Below are positions 1 to 8,961 of a DNA stretch of 64,000 nucleotides, in pieces. Position numbers and translations under genes: made by a program. The stretch is from Arachnia propionica (GTDB lineage Bacteria; Actinomycetota; Actinomycetes; Propionibacteriales; Propionibacteriaceae). The notes below the pieces were generated by a model that was not told the origin of the DNA, made no database searches, and saw only the letters and a program-made list of their open reading frames with translations. The stretch covers positions 1 through 64,000 of the forward strand of contig NZ_RQYT01000001.1 in assembly GCF_003932785.1 (NCBI RefSeq), read 5' to 3'. Every line of letters begins with the position of its first letter. Position 1 is the first letter of the stretch.

Positions 1-606
1 CGCAACCACGTGCAGGCCGAACTCGCCGAAAGCCATGGCGTGTCCCAGTCCACCATCAGCAGAGCCATCGCCACAGTCACCACCCTCCTGGCCAACACCC
101 TCGAGGAGGACATCCCCACCCTGGCAGACATCCCCACCAACACCGCCCTCCTGATCGACGGCACCATCCCGCCCAGTCACGACTGGGCCGACCAGCCCAG
201 CCTGTACTCGGTCAAGCACCACCACACCTGCGTCAACATCCAGGTCATCACCGACACCCCGGGACGACCCCACTGGATCTCCAACCCACTCCCCGGCAGC
301 ACCCCTGACGCGACAGCCCTCGACACCCACGACATCCTCACCCACCTCGACCCGACCAAGATCATCGCCGACAAGAGCTACATCGGACGAGGCCTCACCA
401 CACCAGTCAGAACCCCACCCCGCGAACACCGCACCTCGGACGACGAAGAACACAACCGAAACATCAACCACATCCGATGGTCCATCGAACGAGCCATCGC
501 CCACCTCAAAACATGGCACATCCTCAGCACCATCCACCGCCGCCCATACACGACATTCGAAACCACCATCAAAGCCGTACTCGGGATCATTTTTGGCATC
601 CTCTGA
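1..606 (+). CDS. IS transposase, DDE superfamily (5' end outside window)
   Basis: The reading frame is already open at base 1, so the gene begins upstream; a GTG at 10 is only an internal candidate start. The visible part has an N-terminal helix-turn-helix (HGVSQSTISRAI) and the three acidic catalytic positions of a DDE transposase: LLIDGTI, KIIADKSYIG and a C-terminal SIERAIAHLK. The SNPLPGST block and layout resemble the DDE_Tnp_4 type found in IS5-like elements. It should catalyse cut-and-paste movement of its own insertion sequence. It ends 17 bases before a second, decayed relative. Terminal inverted repeats cannot be defined because the left end is missing. Activity is unknown. Confidence 0.8.
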   Translation, partial: RNHVQAELAESHGVSQSTISRAIATVTTLLANTLEEDIPTLADIPTNTALLIDGTIPPSHDWADQPSLYSVKHHHTCVNIQVITDTPGRPHWISNPLPGSTPDATALDTHDILTHLDPTKIIADKSYIGRGLTTPVRTPPREHRTSDDEEHNRNINHIRWSIERAIAHLKTWHILSTIHRRPYTTFETTIKAVLGIIFGIL

Positions 607-622
607 ATAACCCTCCAGGCCT

Positions 623-1259
623 TTGCGAGGAACAATTGACAAGATCACCTGCCGTTTCGCTGACGTGATCGCGAGTCGTGGAATGGATCTGTCCAGATGC
701 CGTATCCCCTTACGCGATCAGATGGTGGTCTGCCTGCTGGTCCTTCGCCAGAACCTGCCCCAGATGGCGGTCTCCGGCCTCCTGGGAGTCTCCCAACCCA
801 CGATCTCCAGGATCTGGTGACGTAATCACCTCCCTCCTTGAGGCAGTCCTGGTCCTCCTCCCCTGCGGACTCACCGAGGCGATCCAGCAGGGGCACCTCC
901 TGCTGGTCGATGACACCTACATCCCGAGTGGGAACCACCCAGGCAGCGGACAGACAGCTGCGAGCCACTCCGGGAAACGCAAGATCCAGTGCCTCACATC
1001 CAGGTCGCCTCCACCGACCGGGGAGACCCCGTGGCGGTCTCCAACCCGTTGCCCGGATCCCGTCATGCCCCGAGAGTGATCCAAGAATGTGGTTGGAGTT
1101 CTCCTGGCTGAGGCACATGCCGACTGGATCGCCTACCCCACCACCGCTCTTACCCCGGTCAAGAAGAAATCCAACCAGCCCAGAGCCGACTGAGAGAAGA
1201 CATTCAACAAAACCATCTTGAGTCTCCGCGCCAACGCCGAGTACCGCATCGCACATCAT
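623..1259 (+). pseudogene. Decayed IS transposase, same superfamily as the upstream one
   Basis: No single frame spans this region, but consecutive fragments in different frames read as one DDE transposase. First comes an N-terminal HTH-like part ending in GVSQPTISRIW and a stop. A +1 frame then gives a part containing LLLVDDTYIPSG (first catalytic Asp). A further frame gives VASTDRGDPVAVSNPLPGSRHA, matching the SNPLPGS block of the first transposase. The last frame contains TALTPVKKKSNQPRAD, a stop, and RANAEYRIAH (the Glu region). At least two frameshifts and two in-frame stops make it non-functional. Its right side abuts the 3' end of the next minus-strand gene at 1256, so the element may be truncated there. 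It marks the edge of the toxin locus as a site of past insertion. Confidence 0.75.
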
Positions 1260-1741
1260 ATCCGCGAAGCCTCCGAGCTCGCTTCACTCAGGAGCTCCAC
1301 TTCGACCCACTCCCCGACCATGCGCCACCCCTCGTCCATGGTTTCCTCTGTCATAGTGACAATATGGCGAAGCGCTCGATGATAACCGAGGTAATGGAAC
1401 AAGCGAGCCTGCATCCACACCACCCAATAGTCACTCGAGGGCTCACGCAGGACCCGGAAAGCTTCAGGGACGATGAGTTCCGCCGCAGCATCAAATGGCA
1501 ATTTTCCGAGCAGCTTGCAGATCAACTCGTGAAGTACTTCGTCACGGGCCATGCGCACAAGATCTGGAATCAGCTCCATCAGCTCTCGAGAGGGAAGCTC
1601 CTGCGCCAGCTGAAGCCCGTCAACTATTTTCTCACCACTATTCAGAAGTGTCTGAACACATGACAGCACCTCAGCAGAAGGAAGTGCCGCAATTCCCTCC
1701 TTGGCCGAGCGAAGCATCGCAACAGCTTCAGTCAGACTCAT
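1256..1741 (-). CDS. Small helical protein, paralogue of the candidate RHS immunity protein
   Basis: This encodes 161 residues from ATG 1741, chosen over a longer frame because GGGGAAGG lies about 12 nt upstream. The protein looks all-helical with HEAT-like spacing. Its C-terminal two thirds aligns by eye with the product of 2328-2846: ELIPDLV versus ELLPLIY, AAELIVPEAFRVLREPSSDYW versus an equivalent helix ending LLDPDNNYDYY, then FHYLGY versus LQYCGF. It is the last of three minus-strand genes behind the RHS toxin gene, 19 bp after the preceding one, and its base composition is poorer in GC than the backbone. The inferred role is a duplicated or orphan immunity protein. No family was recognised with certainty. 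Confidence 0.6.
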   Translation of the reverse strand: MSLTEAVAMLRSAKEGIAALPSAEVLSCVQTLLNSGEKIVDGLQLAQELPSRELMELIPDLVRMARDEVLHELICKLLGKLPFDAAAELIVPEAFRVLREPSSDYWVVWMQARLFHYLGYHRALRHIVTMTEETMDEGWRMVGEWVEVELLSEASSEASRI

Positions 1742-1760
1742 CACGAAATAAAACCTTCCC

Positions 1761-2153
1761 CTAAATAGTGGCCATCGCGAGATCAAGCACACTGAATCCC
1801 GCGGGATAGAAGTCAATAGCCTTAAACTGGCGCCGAAATGCGACCTCGAGAACGCTCCGAGTGCAACAAAGAATCGGCCGCGTCATCGATGAAACTCTCA
1901 CCAAGACAACTGGCGGAGGCAGATTTATCCCATTGCTATCCAGCAGGAAAGCCAGCGGAAGTTCAACCCCCGCGACTACCTGCAACTCACCCGCTTTTCT
2001 CATTAGCACCCAATCTTCACCGGCACCCTCATCCCACTCCAAGACAAGTTCATTTTCTCTTGCGACTCTTTCGAGGACAGGAAGCCCAACGCTACTGCCC
2101 CACCCGTCTCTCCCCTGCTCCGCGTTTTCGAGGATCTTACCAATATCAATCAT
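1761..2153 (-). CDS. Hypothetical protein in the RHS toxin locus
   Basis: This encodes 130 residues from ATG 2153, with GAGG nine bases upstream; a start five codons earlier lacks a ribosome site. The sequence begins MIDIGKILENAEQ, has no signal peptide or convincing membrane segment, and includes an acidic stretch (LVLEWDEGAGEDWVLM) followed by hydrophobic strands, suggesting a small soluble alpha/beta protein. I do not recognise the family. It sits between two paralogous helical genes downstream of the RHS toxin, and its GC content is lower than the flanking housekeeping genes. A second immunity type or an accessory of the toxin cassette is the simplest inference. The 174 bases between it and the next gene upstream hold nothing I can name. 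Confidence 0.55.
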   Translation of the reverse strand: MIDIGKILENAEQGRDGWGSSVGLPVLERVARENELVLEWDEGAGEDWVLMRKAGELQVVAGVELPLAFLLDSNGINLPPPVVLVRVSSMTRPILCCTRSVLEVAFRRQFKAIDFYPAGFSVLDLAMATI

Positions 2154-2327
2154 AAAAGAAATCCTCAACTTGGCGGGTTACCCGGACACCCATGAACTAT
2201 ATTGCTTTGATTCCGGTAGACATTGATCCAATTCGTTGGTTCGCCGCCACTTGTTCCGACCGTCCCCGGAGGAAGGCCACATAGCATCCCTGCACGGCCC
2301 TGTATCCAAACACGTGAGCCAGCTGCA

Positions 2328-2846
2328 CTAACGTGAGGCCAACTCGGCGATGAGCTCTGCTCCAACTTCGCGCACCTCCGGGTCATCACTTGCCAAGGCA
2401 AGTACTGCGACTTGTTGAGCTTCCTCGTCAAACCCGCAGTACTGCAAGATTGAAACAGTCAGTCGCCAAGAGTAGTAGTCGTAGTTGTTGTCAGGGTCCA
2501 ACAGTCTTTCGAAGACCAGTGGAATCAAGGCGCGTCTCAGCTTTTTTGCCGGCACCATAGCCATCACCCTGAGGGCATCATAGTAATGGACGCTGACCTC
2601 GGTCAACCCGTAGATGAGGGGAAGCAGCTCTAGAATTTGCTTCGGATCAAAGTGGCGAAGAACGCGCAGAGCGGCTGCAACCTCCTTGACTTCTTTGCCT
2701 TCCATCATGCTTCGAAGGATTGCCGTGGCATCGCACTCCACAGAGAGAACACTGAGTTCTTTGCTGGCTTGACTCAGAGCATTGCAGGTGTCTTTGAATT
2801 TTTGAGTGATACCAACTTTGATGCTGTCACTTGATCTTTCGCTCAT
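2328..2846 (-). CDS. Candidate immunity protein to the RHS C-terminal toxin, HEAT-like
   Basis: This encodes 172 residues from ATG 2846, which lies inside the end of the RHS gene, giving a 20-base overlap and probable translational coupling; a start 14 codons further up is possible. The protein is a run of paired helices of about 35 residues (for example VAAALRVLRHF, ILELLPLIYGL, LRRALIPLVFERLL, VREVGAELIAELA), the pattern of HEAT-type immunity proteins. Position immediately behind the toxin domain is the classical place for the cognate immunity gene of polymorphic toxins. A paralogue lies at 1256-1741. Function is inferred from position and fold pattern only. Confidence 0.65.
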   Translation of the reverse strand: MSERSSDSIKVGITQKFKDTCNALSQASKELSVLSVECDATAILRSMMEGKEVKEVAAALRVLRHFDPKQILELLPLIYGLTEVSVHYYDALRVMAMVPAKKLRRALIPLVFERLLDPDNNYDYYSWRLTVSILQYCGFDEEAQQVAVLALASDDPEVREVGAELIAELASR

Positions 2847-3213
2847 ATCCCCATTCCATTGAACTGAACTTGCTGCTGAACTCATCAAAGGTCATAGGCT
2901 TGTCCGGGTAGACCGTTCTGTGCCCCCAGGGCATCTCTCCACCAACGTCTTTTCCGTCTGCATGAACTGCGAGCCCATCGGGCAGTTCACTTCCCTTGGG
3001 GAGTCGATGGGCTTGGCCATTTAAATTATCCGCCAGATCTTCATAGGACTTGAACGTCGAAGCCCCTTTCACTTCATCAGTCGGGACTGTGGGTTTTGGC
3101 CCTGACCCGACCATGTCTGTGCCATCCGCTACGCCAAAATCAGAGGTGCGTGGAGGACGTGGCGCAGCTCTGTTGCCAGCGGCCCATAGATCTTCTGTAG
3201 TGCATGCTCCATC
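2827..3213 (-). other. C-terminal toxin domain of the RHS protein (Tse2-like, tentative)
   Basis: This covers the last 128 residues after the Hint Asn. A linker of about 60 residues is followed by a compact end containing LPKGSELPDGLAVHADG, then DVGGEMPWGHRTVYP and MTFDEFSSKF...MEWGYERKIK. The motif order DG-DVGG-H-YP-MTxxEF-W near the C-terminus reminds me of Tse2-type ADP-ribosyltransferase-like toxins. That assignment is from memory of the family pattern and needs a profile search. The domain is preceded by the self-cleaving Hint domain and followed by an overlapping candidate immunity gene, both usual for a toxin payload. Confidence 0.5.
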
Positions 3214-6200
3214 GTTGTGGACCAGGACTGGGGTGTTGTCCGGGTTGTCCTTGGTGAGGACGTGGTAGTTGTGCCAGCCGGTGACCGTGATGTTGTACAC
3301 CGTTTCGGTGTGGCCGGTTGCTTGCAGGCTGATGATTTCGACGGTGGTGTCGGTTGTGCCGTCGGCGGGTCTGAGGCGGTCGCCTTCTTGGAGGTCGCCT
3401 GCTGGGAGCCAGCCCTTGTCCTCGACGTAGAACGGGTGGGTTGTTGTGGTGGTGATCTCGCCCGCCGTTGTGGTCAGTGTGAGCGTTGGCACGTCCTCGT
3501 GGACGTGGACCTGCTCGACGGTGCCCTCGACGTTGTTTCCCGACACCGGGTCGTGCGAGACCACACGATCGCCGACTGCGACCTCCTCGATCGGTGTGGT
3601 CGTGCCGTCGGCCATGAGCACCTGGGTGCCCGCGGTGAAGCAGCCGTACCGTGACACCCCGCTCACCTTGGACAGGGCACCACCAGCGCCGCCCATGACT
3701 CCGCCTTCGAGGCCTCCGCTGCCCGCGGCGGAGGCGAATCCGGCGACGGTGTGGGGGCCGGGGCCGGTGAGGTAGCTGAGTCCTCCGGAGACGGCTCCGT
3801 CGACTGCCGACTCCGCCGCCCCGGTGAGGATGTTCCTTCCCAGGCACGACGCTCCCTGCGCCGCACGGCCCACAGCGGCCGCCGCGCCGCCACCGGCCAG
3901 ACCAGAAACAGTACCGATGGCGCCATCAACAGCCACCTTGCCCCAGTCGACGGACCCGGTGGTGAACTTCTGGGTCGCGATGGAACTCCCGGCGCCCATG
4001 AGCGCGCCACCGATCATCGCGGCACCGATCGGCCCGCCGACACCGGTGCACATCACCGCAACCCCGGCGACGATCACCGCACCGGCGGCGATGTACTCCC
4101 AGTTGTTCTTCACCCAGGAGGTCGCCGCAGCAGCCGTGTTGGCCAGCCACCCGTTCGAGGCCTGCTGGTACACCTTGAGGTCGTCCTCGGACACCGGCCG
4201 CAGCCCCAGCGGATCCGACGCGCCCACCGGGTCGTTCCCGGCCCACGCATACGGGTTCCCTGCCCAACCCGACGCCGTCACCGGCAACAACGGATCGGGC
4301 GAGAGGAACGAACGGGTCGCGGGATCGTAGGCCCTCACCCCGGTCAGGGACAGCCCCTCCAGATTCAACGCACCCCACGGACCGATCCCCACCTCACCAG
4401 CCCCTTGCTGGGCGGCATCGCCGAACCCGGCGGCGCCGGGGACCTCGATCGAGGGGATCAGCCAGGCGTCCGCGCCGGCACCGTCGATCTCCGGCACCAG
4501 CCACGACCCTCCGCCGCTGCCCGCATCGGCCCGGCTCGGCTCCCCCGCCAGAGCAACGGCGGCCAGGGCATCAACCACGACCTGGCTGCCCACCTGCGCC
4601 AACGACGGTGCCGCCGCCGCGGAGTCCCAGTACACCTCCGCGCCATCCACCCGGGCCAGTTGCCCACCCGCATCGGTTTCGAGATCCCGACGCGAGGTCA
4701 CGCGCACACTGTCGCCGTCATGGACCACACTCGTCACCGACGCCAGGAAGCCGCGCGGGTCCCAGGTGAAGATGCGTTCCGCATCCGGGCCGACCTCACG
4801 GATCCGCTGCCCGTCCGCGTCATAGCTGAAGGTGGTCACCACCCCGCCGGGGCCGGTGGCGGAGACCAACTGACCAGCCACGTCATAGCTGAACTCGGAT
4901 CGGGCCCCTCCCACGACCTGCGAGACCAGACGGCCGCCCGCGTCCCATTCATAGGCACTGACCAGGCCCTCGCTGGTGACCGAGCCGACCAGACGCCCGG
5001 CATCGTCGTAGCTGAACTCCGTGCGCAACCCGTCGCTGACCTGGGCCACCACCCGGTCATCGTCGTCCCGCTCCAGCACCAGCTCCTGGATGAACCCACG
5101 CCGATTGACCCGGTTCCCGACCACGGCGCCGCCTCGCCACGTCCACGTGGCGTCCAGACCGTCCCCGACCACCCGGGTGATCCGCCCAATCGCGTCACGA
5201 CTGATCTCGATGCGTCCCGTCGCAGGATGCTCCACCGCGGCGAGACGGTTGTTGGCGTCGTAGTCATAGCGGGTGATGGACCCGTCCGGACGGCACATCG
5301 ACGAGCGTCTCCCCCCCTCGTCGTAGGTCCACCACACCCCGGCACCATCGCGCAGCCGCCGCAGCAGATGACCGCGCGCATCCCACGCCATCTCCACCCG
5401 GGTACCGCTGCCCTCGGTCAGCGTCATGGTCCGCGCCGAGAAGTCCCGCTCAAACCCCGACAGCAACCTGCCATCGGCCAACGTCCGCGACAGGCGGCCC
5501 TTCTCATCCCACTCCCAGGCCAGCACCTGCCCCGACGGCCGCACCGAACGCACCACCCGTCCGGCAGCATCCCGCGTCCACACGGTGGTGCGACCCAGCG
5601 GGTCGGTCTCGGAGGTGACCCGCCCCATCTGGTCGAAGGTGCGCCGGGTCACTCCCCCGGCAGGATCAATGACCTCGACCTGATGGGCCAACTCGTCATA
5701 GACGAACCGCGTCACCCCACCCAGGGCATCCACCGCCTCGACCAACTGCCCTGCGGCGTCGTAGCGGAACCTCCGGTGCCCATGCCACGGATCCCGGATG
5801 CTCACAATCCGGCCACAGCGGTCGTACCGGAACCGCACCGTGCCGCGCCCCGGCTGTCGACGCTCGATGATCCGACCCGCCTCGTCGAAGCGCGTCGTCA
5901 CACGCTCCCCGGTCGGCCACACCTCACCCACGACCCGAGAGTCCGCGTCGTGGATCAACTCGTAACGATCCCCACCCGTGGAGACGGTCGCCACCCACCG
6001 CCCGCACGCATCGTACTCGTACCGATAGGTGCCACCGGTGGGCTGAGTGACCGCGATCAGCCGCCCCGCGGCATCCCGCTGCATCCGGGTGACCGCACCA
6101 TCAGCCGCCACCTGCTCCACCAACCGACCACACAGGTCATAACGATTGACGACCTCCTGCCCGTCAGCACCCGCCATCGCGACGAGCCGCCCCTGCAGGT

Positions 6201-8826
6201 CATACCTCGCCGACAGATCATCGCCACCATCACACACCTTCGTCGGTGCACCGGAGGCATCACGCTCCACCAAACGCACCACACCCGTCGGATCCACGGT
6301 GCGGGCCAGCTCACCATCCTCACCGTAGGTCAGGGTGCGGGCCCCCTCGGCCGCGTCGGTCATGGTCACCAGCCGCGACAGGGCGTCGTAGCCGAAACGC
6401 CACGACGAACCATCCGGCAGTTCCACCGAGGCAAGGTTCCCCAAGTCGTCGTAGCTCTTCCGCAACCTCCGACCCAGCGGATCCACCGTCTCGGAATTCT
6501 CACCCGAATCGTCATAGGCCATCTCGGTGCGGGCACCCTCAGGATCGATGACAGCGATCAGACGCCCCGCCGAGCTGTGTTCAAAACTCCAACGCGCCCC
6601 CGTCGGGTCGGTACGCGAGGTCAACAGTCCTGTCGCCGGGTCGTAACGGAAGGTCGTCCGGTGCCCCAGCGGGGTGACCGCAGCAACAACCCGCCCCACC
6701 TCATCGCGCTCCAAACGGGCGGTGGCGCCCATGGCATCGGTGGAGGAAACCAGTTCCCCGTGCTCGTCGTAGGCGAAGTCCACACTCACCCCGCTCGGAT
6801 CAGTGATCCGCCGCAGCAGCCCGTTCTCCCACAACATCGCGGTGACCCCACCCTCGGCGTCCACCACCCGCGAAGGCGAACGATCCGTGCCCTCGTAGAA
6901 GTAACGGGTCACCGCATCCGGCTCCCCCTCCTCGGCGCGCACCCTCAGGCTGACCAGCCGATCCTGGTCATCCCACTGGCGCTCCTCCACCATTCCCGAG
7001 GGCAACTGCCTGATCACCAGACGTCCACGGGCGTCGTAACTGCTGACGGTCATCGCACCGTCACGCCGACGCACCATGACCGGGTTGCCCCACTGGTCAT
7101 AGGCGGTGGACTGGCGACGACCATCAGCATCGATCAGCCCGATCAGACGACCCCGCCGATCATGAATCCACGTGTTGGCCCGGGAACCATCCTCATCACT
7201 GGTCTCCGTGATCCCACCCGAGAGATACACAAACCTCGTGCTACGACCAAAAGGCGACAACTGCGTGACCACCCGCCCCCGATCGTCATAGGTGTTGCGC
7301 ACCTCAACGACCCCGTCGGCATCCCTCACCTCGACGATGCGACCCACATCATCCCAGCCGTAACGACGGATCCGCCCCGGCGCCCGAACCTCAACCAAAC
7401 GCCCGACCTCGTCATAGCCATAAGCGACGCTGCGGCCGTCCGTAGCGGCCACCGCCACCACACGCTCACCACTGCCATCCCAACAGACCTCGATGCCGCG
7501 CCCGAACTCGTGCCGCATCCCCACCAGCCGCCCATCCGCGTCGTGGTCAAAGATCACCCCGGTACCCGGACCCGACGAGATGCTCCGCACCCGGCCCGCA
7601 GCATCCAACAACCAACGCATCCCCCACGAGGAGGTCACCACGTGACCACTCGAAGTACTCTCCAACCACAGGTTCTCACCCCTGGCCCGACCCCAACCCT
7701 CACCAAGACGAGGAAACACAACAACGCGGCCATCGAACAAAGTCAACCGGGCCGTCTCCCCAGTGAACTCAAGCCCCGCCTCCGTCCACCACGACCAACC
7801 CGGCCCGAAAGCCCCAACCGCAGGATTCAAGGAACTGTAAGCCCTCGTCACCCCCAAGGACACCGCAGGACCAGTGAACGGAAGATCCTCCTCATTCTCA
7901 AGGAAACCACCCGAGGCAGCGTTCACCGGATCATTGGAATACCCAGTGGTGGGAGGCGAACCGTAAGCCGTCGGCGGATCAATCTGGATATCCGTGCGCT
8001 GATCCGCGACCCCCGCCGCCGCCAAAGCAGCATCCAAAGTGGCATCAGAGACCGAGACCGGCCCATCCCCACCCCCCGCCTCCTCAAAGGCCTGCGCCAC
8101 AGTATCAGCCCACACCGCATCCGTCTCATTCGCAGCCAACCACGCCTCGTAACCAGAGATCACACTCGAAGCATCCAACGTGGCCCACGAACACGACGTC
8201 GCAAACGACGAACAATGCGTCCGCAGCGTCCCCGGAGTCGACCTCACCTCCTCATCAGCGGCCCGCGAGTTCTTCGCGAAACTCCGCAGATTCGACGGCC
8301 TCGCCGACGACGTCGACCCAGCCCCCCGCCCCTCCAAAGGCGAACGCTCAACCGGAGCCGGCGGCGTCACCGACTCACTCGGCCCCTTCGAATCCTCATC
8401 GATCTCCGGGAAGGGCGGGGTCTCTCCGCACTGCCAGATGCCATCCCAAGTCTTCTGCAACAAATTACGGTTCGCCCGGCGCTCCGCCCACTCCCGGGCC
8501 TGACGACGGCGCTTGTTCTCCTCACGGGCCTTGACATCAACCTCCGCAACCCTCGTCGCAACCAGCCGCAGGTACCTCGCGATCTCATCCAGATCACTCA
8601 ACTGAGTGGCGCCATTGGCCTTGAACAGCGACGAGTAGTAGCCCTCGAAGTCGGTGAGACCGTTGGTCCGGTACGTCGAACGCGACCCACGCTGCCCCTC
8701 CAACACGGTTGCGGCATTCTTGAACGCCGTCTGCAAGCTCGACGAGACACTGAAGTCGTAGGCGACATCAGGCAAACCCTTGAGGTTGTCGAGGTTGGCA
8801 TCATCGAGCTTCACAGTCCCACCCAT
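2827..8826 (-). CDS. RHS/YD-repeat polymorphic toxin with Hint autoprocessing domain
   Basis: This is a 1999-residue secreted or surface toxin delivery protein. Residues 1-300 are a helical N-terminal region without a signal peptide. About 299-370 match the DUF6531 start of RHS proteins (NDPVNAASGGF). About 420-1430 are dozens of YD repeats forming the cocoon. About 1480-1560 are the RHS core-associated domain (YDPATRSFLSPDPLLP ... SDPLGL). About 1590-1720 are Gly/Ala-rich and hydrophobic. Residues 1729-1871 are an intein-like Hint domain with Cys1 (CFTAGT), a TTHPF block and a terminal VLVHN. Residues 1872-1999 are the toxin. The Hint domain should cut the toxin free. AGGAAG touches the ATG, so GTG 8814 is a possible alternative start. 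A candidate immunity gene overlaps the 3' end. The export route is not visible here. Confidence 0.9.
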   Translation of the reverse strand: MGGTVKLDDANLDNLKGLPDVAYDFSVSSSLQTAFKNAATVLEGQRGSRSTYRTNGLTDFEGYYSSLFKANGATQLSDLDEIARYLRLVATRVAEVDVKAREENKRRRQAREWAERRANRNLLQKTWDGIWQCGETPPFPEIDEDSKGPSESVTPPAPVERSPLEGRGAGSTSSARPSNLRSFAKNSRAADEEVRSTPGTLRTHCSSFATSCSWATLDASSVISGYEAWLAANETDAVWADTVAQAFEEAGGGDGPVSVSDATLDAALAAAGVADQRTDIQIDPPTAYGSPPTTGYSNDPVNAASGGFLENEEDLPFTGPAVSLGVTRAYSSLNPAVGAFGPGWSWWTEAGLEFTGETARLTLFDGRVVVFPRLGEGWGRARGENLWLESTSSGHVVTSSWGMRWLLDAAGRVRSISSGPGTGVIFDHDADGRLVGMRHEFGRGIEVCWDGSGERVVAVAATDGRSVAYGYDEVGRLVEVRAPGRIRRYGWDDVGRIVEVRDADGVVEVRNTYDDRGRVVTQLSPFGRSTRFVYLSGGITETSDEDGSRANTWIHDRRGRLIGLIDADGRRQSTAYDQWGNPVMVRRRDGAMTVSSYDARGRLVIRQLPSGMVEERQWDDQDRLVSLRVRAEEGEPDAVTRYFYEGTDRSPSRVVDAEGGVTAMLWENGLLRRITDPSGVSVDFAYDEHGELVSSTDAMGATARLERDEVGRVVAAVTPLGHRTTFRYDPATGLLTSRTDPTGARWSFEHSSAGRLIAVIDPEGARTEMAYDDSGENSETVDPLGRRLRKSYDDLGNLASVELPDGSSWRFGYDALSRLVTMTDAAEGARTLTYGEDGELARTVDPTGVVRLVERDASGAPTKVCDGGDDLSARYDLQGRLVAMAGADGQEVVNRYDLCGRLVEQVAADGAVTRMQRDAAGRLIAVTQPTGGTYRYEYDACGRWVATVSTGGDRYELIHDADSRVVGEVWPTGERVTTRFDEAGRIIERRQPGRGTVRFRYDRCGRIVSIRDPWHGHRRFRYDAAGQLVEAVDALGGVTRFVYDELAHQVEVIDPAGGVTRRTFDQMGRVTSETDPLGRTTVWTRDAAGRVVRSVRPSGQVLAWEWDEKGRLSRTLADGRLLSGFERDFSARTMTLTEGSGTRVEMAWDARGHLLRRLRDGAGVWWTYDEGGRRSSMCRPDGSITRYDYDANNRLAAVEHPATGRIEISRDAIGRITRVVGDGLDATWTWRGGAVVGNRVNRRGFIQELVLERDDDDRVVAQVSDGLRTEFSYDDAGRLVGSVTSEGLVSAYEWDAGGRLVSQVVGGARSEFSYDVAGQLVSATGPGGVVTTFSYDADGQRIREVGPDAERIFTWDPRGFLASVTSVVHDGDSVRVTSRRDLETDAGGQLARVDGAEVYWDSAAAAPSLAQVGSQVVVDALAAVALAGEPSRADAGSGGGSWLVPEIDGAGADAWLIPSIEVPGAAGFGDAAQQGAGEVGIGPWGALNLEGLSLTGVRAYDPATRSFLSPDPLLPVTASGWAGNPYAWAGNDPVGASDPLGLRPVSEDDLKVYQQASNGWLANTAAAATSWVKNNWEYIAAGAVIVAGVAVMCTGVGGPIGAAMIGGALMGAGSSIATQKFTTGSVDWGKVAVDGAIGTVSGLAGGGAAAAVGRAAQGASCLGRNILTGAAESAVDGAVSGGLSYLTGPGPHTVAGFASAAGSGGLEGGVMGGAGGALSKVSGVSRYGCFTAGTQVLMADGTTTPIEEVAVGDRVVSHDPVSGNNVEGTVEQVHVHEDVPTLTLTTTAGEITTTTTHPFYVEDKGWLPAGDLQEGDRLRPADGTTDTTVEIISLQATGHTETVYNITVTGWHNYHVLTKDNPDNTPVLVHNDGACTTEDLWAAGNRAAPRPPRTSDFGVADGTDMVGSGPKPTVPTDEVKGASTFKSYEDLADNLNGQAHRLPKGSELPDGLAVHADGKDVGGEMPWGHRTVYPDKPMTFDEFSSKFSSMEWGYERKIK

Positions 8827-8850
8827 CTTCCTGGAGTCTCACCAACGTTC

Positions 8851-8856
8851 ACTATA
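8851..8856 (-). promoter_or_regulatory. -10 box candidate for the RHS gene
   Basis: TATAGT on the minus strand lies 24 bases upstream of the ATG at 8826 and matches the TANNNT pattern common in actinobacterial promoters. No convincing -35 element is found 16-18 bases further upstream. Confidence 0.4.
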
Positions 8857-8948
8857 GGTGAGCGAGGTTCACCGCACGCGCGCTGCCCCACACGACCTCG
8901 AGCAGGGTCCGCCCCCCGTCGTCGCAATGGCGCCGTCACAACCTCTAA

Positions 8949-8954
8949 TACACT
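8949..8954 (+). promoter_or_regulatory. -10 box, probable leaderless promoter
   Basis: TACACT ends 7 bases before the ATG at 8962. Transcription would begin at or within a base of the start codon, and there is no ribosome-binding site between them. The -35 region is not recognisable. Confidence 0.5.
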
Positions 8955-8961
8955 GGCGGTC

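Noticed and set aside
2165-2431. Minus-strand frame of 88 codons between the toxin-locus genes
   Set aside because: It overlaps the end of the candidate immunity gene in another frame, has no ribosome site and no recognisable composition.
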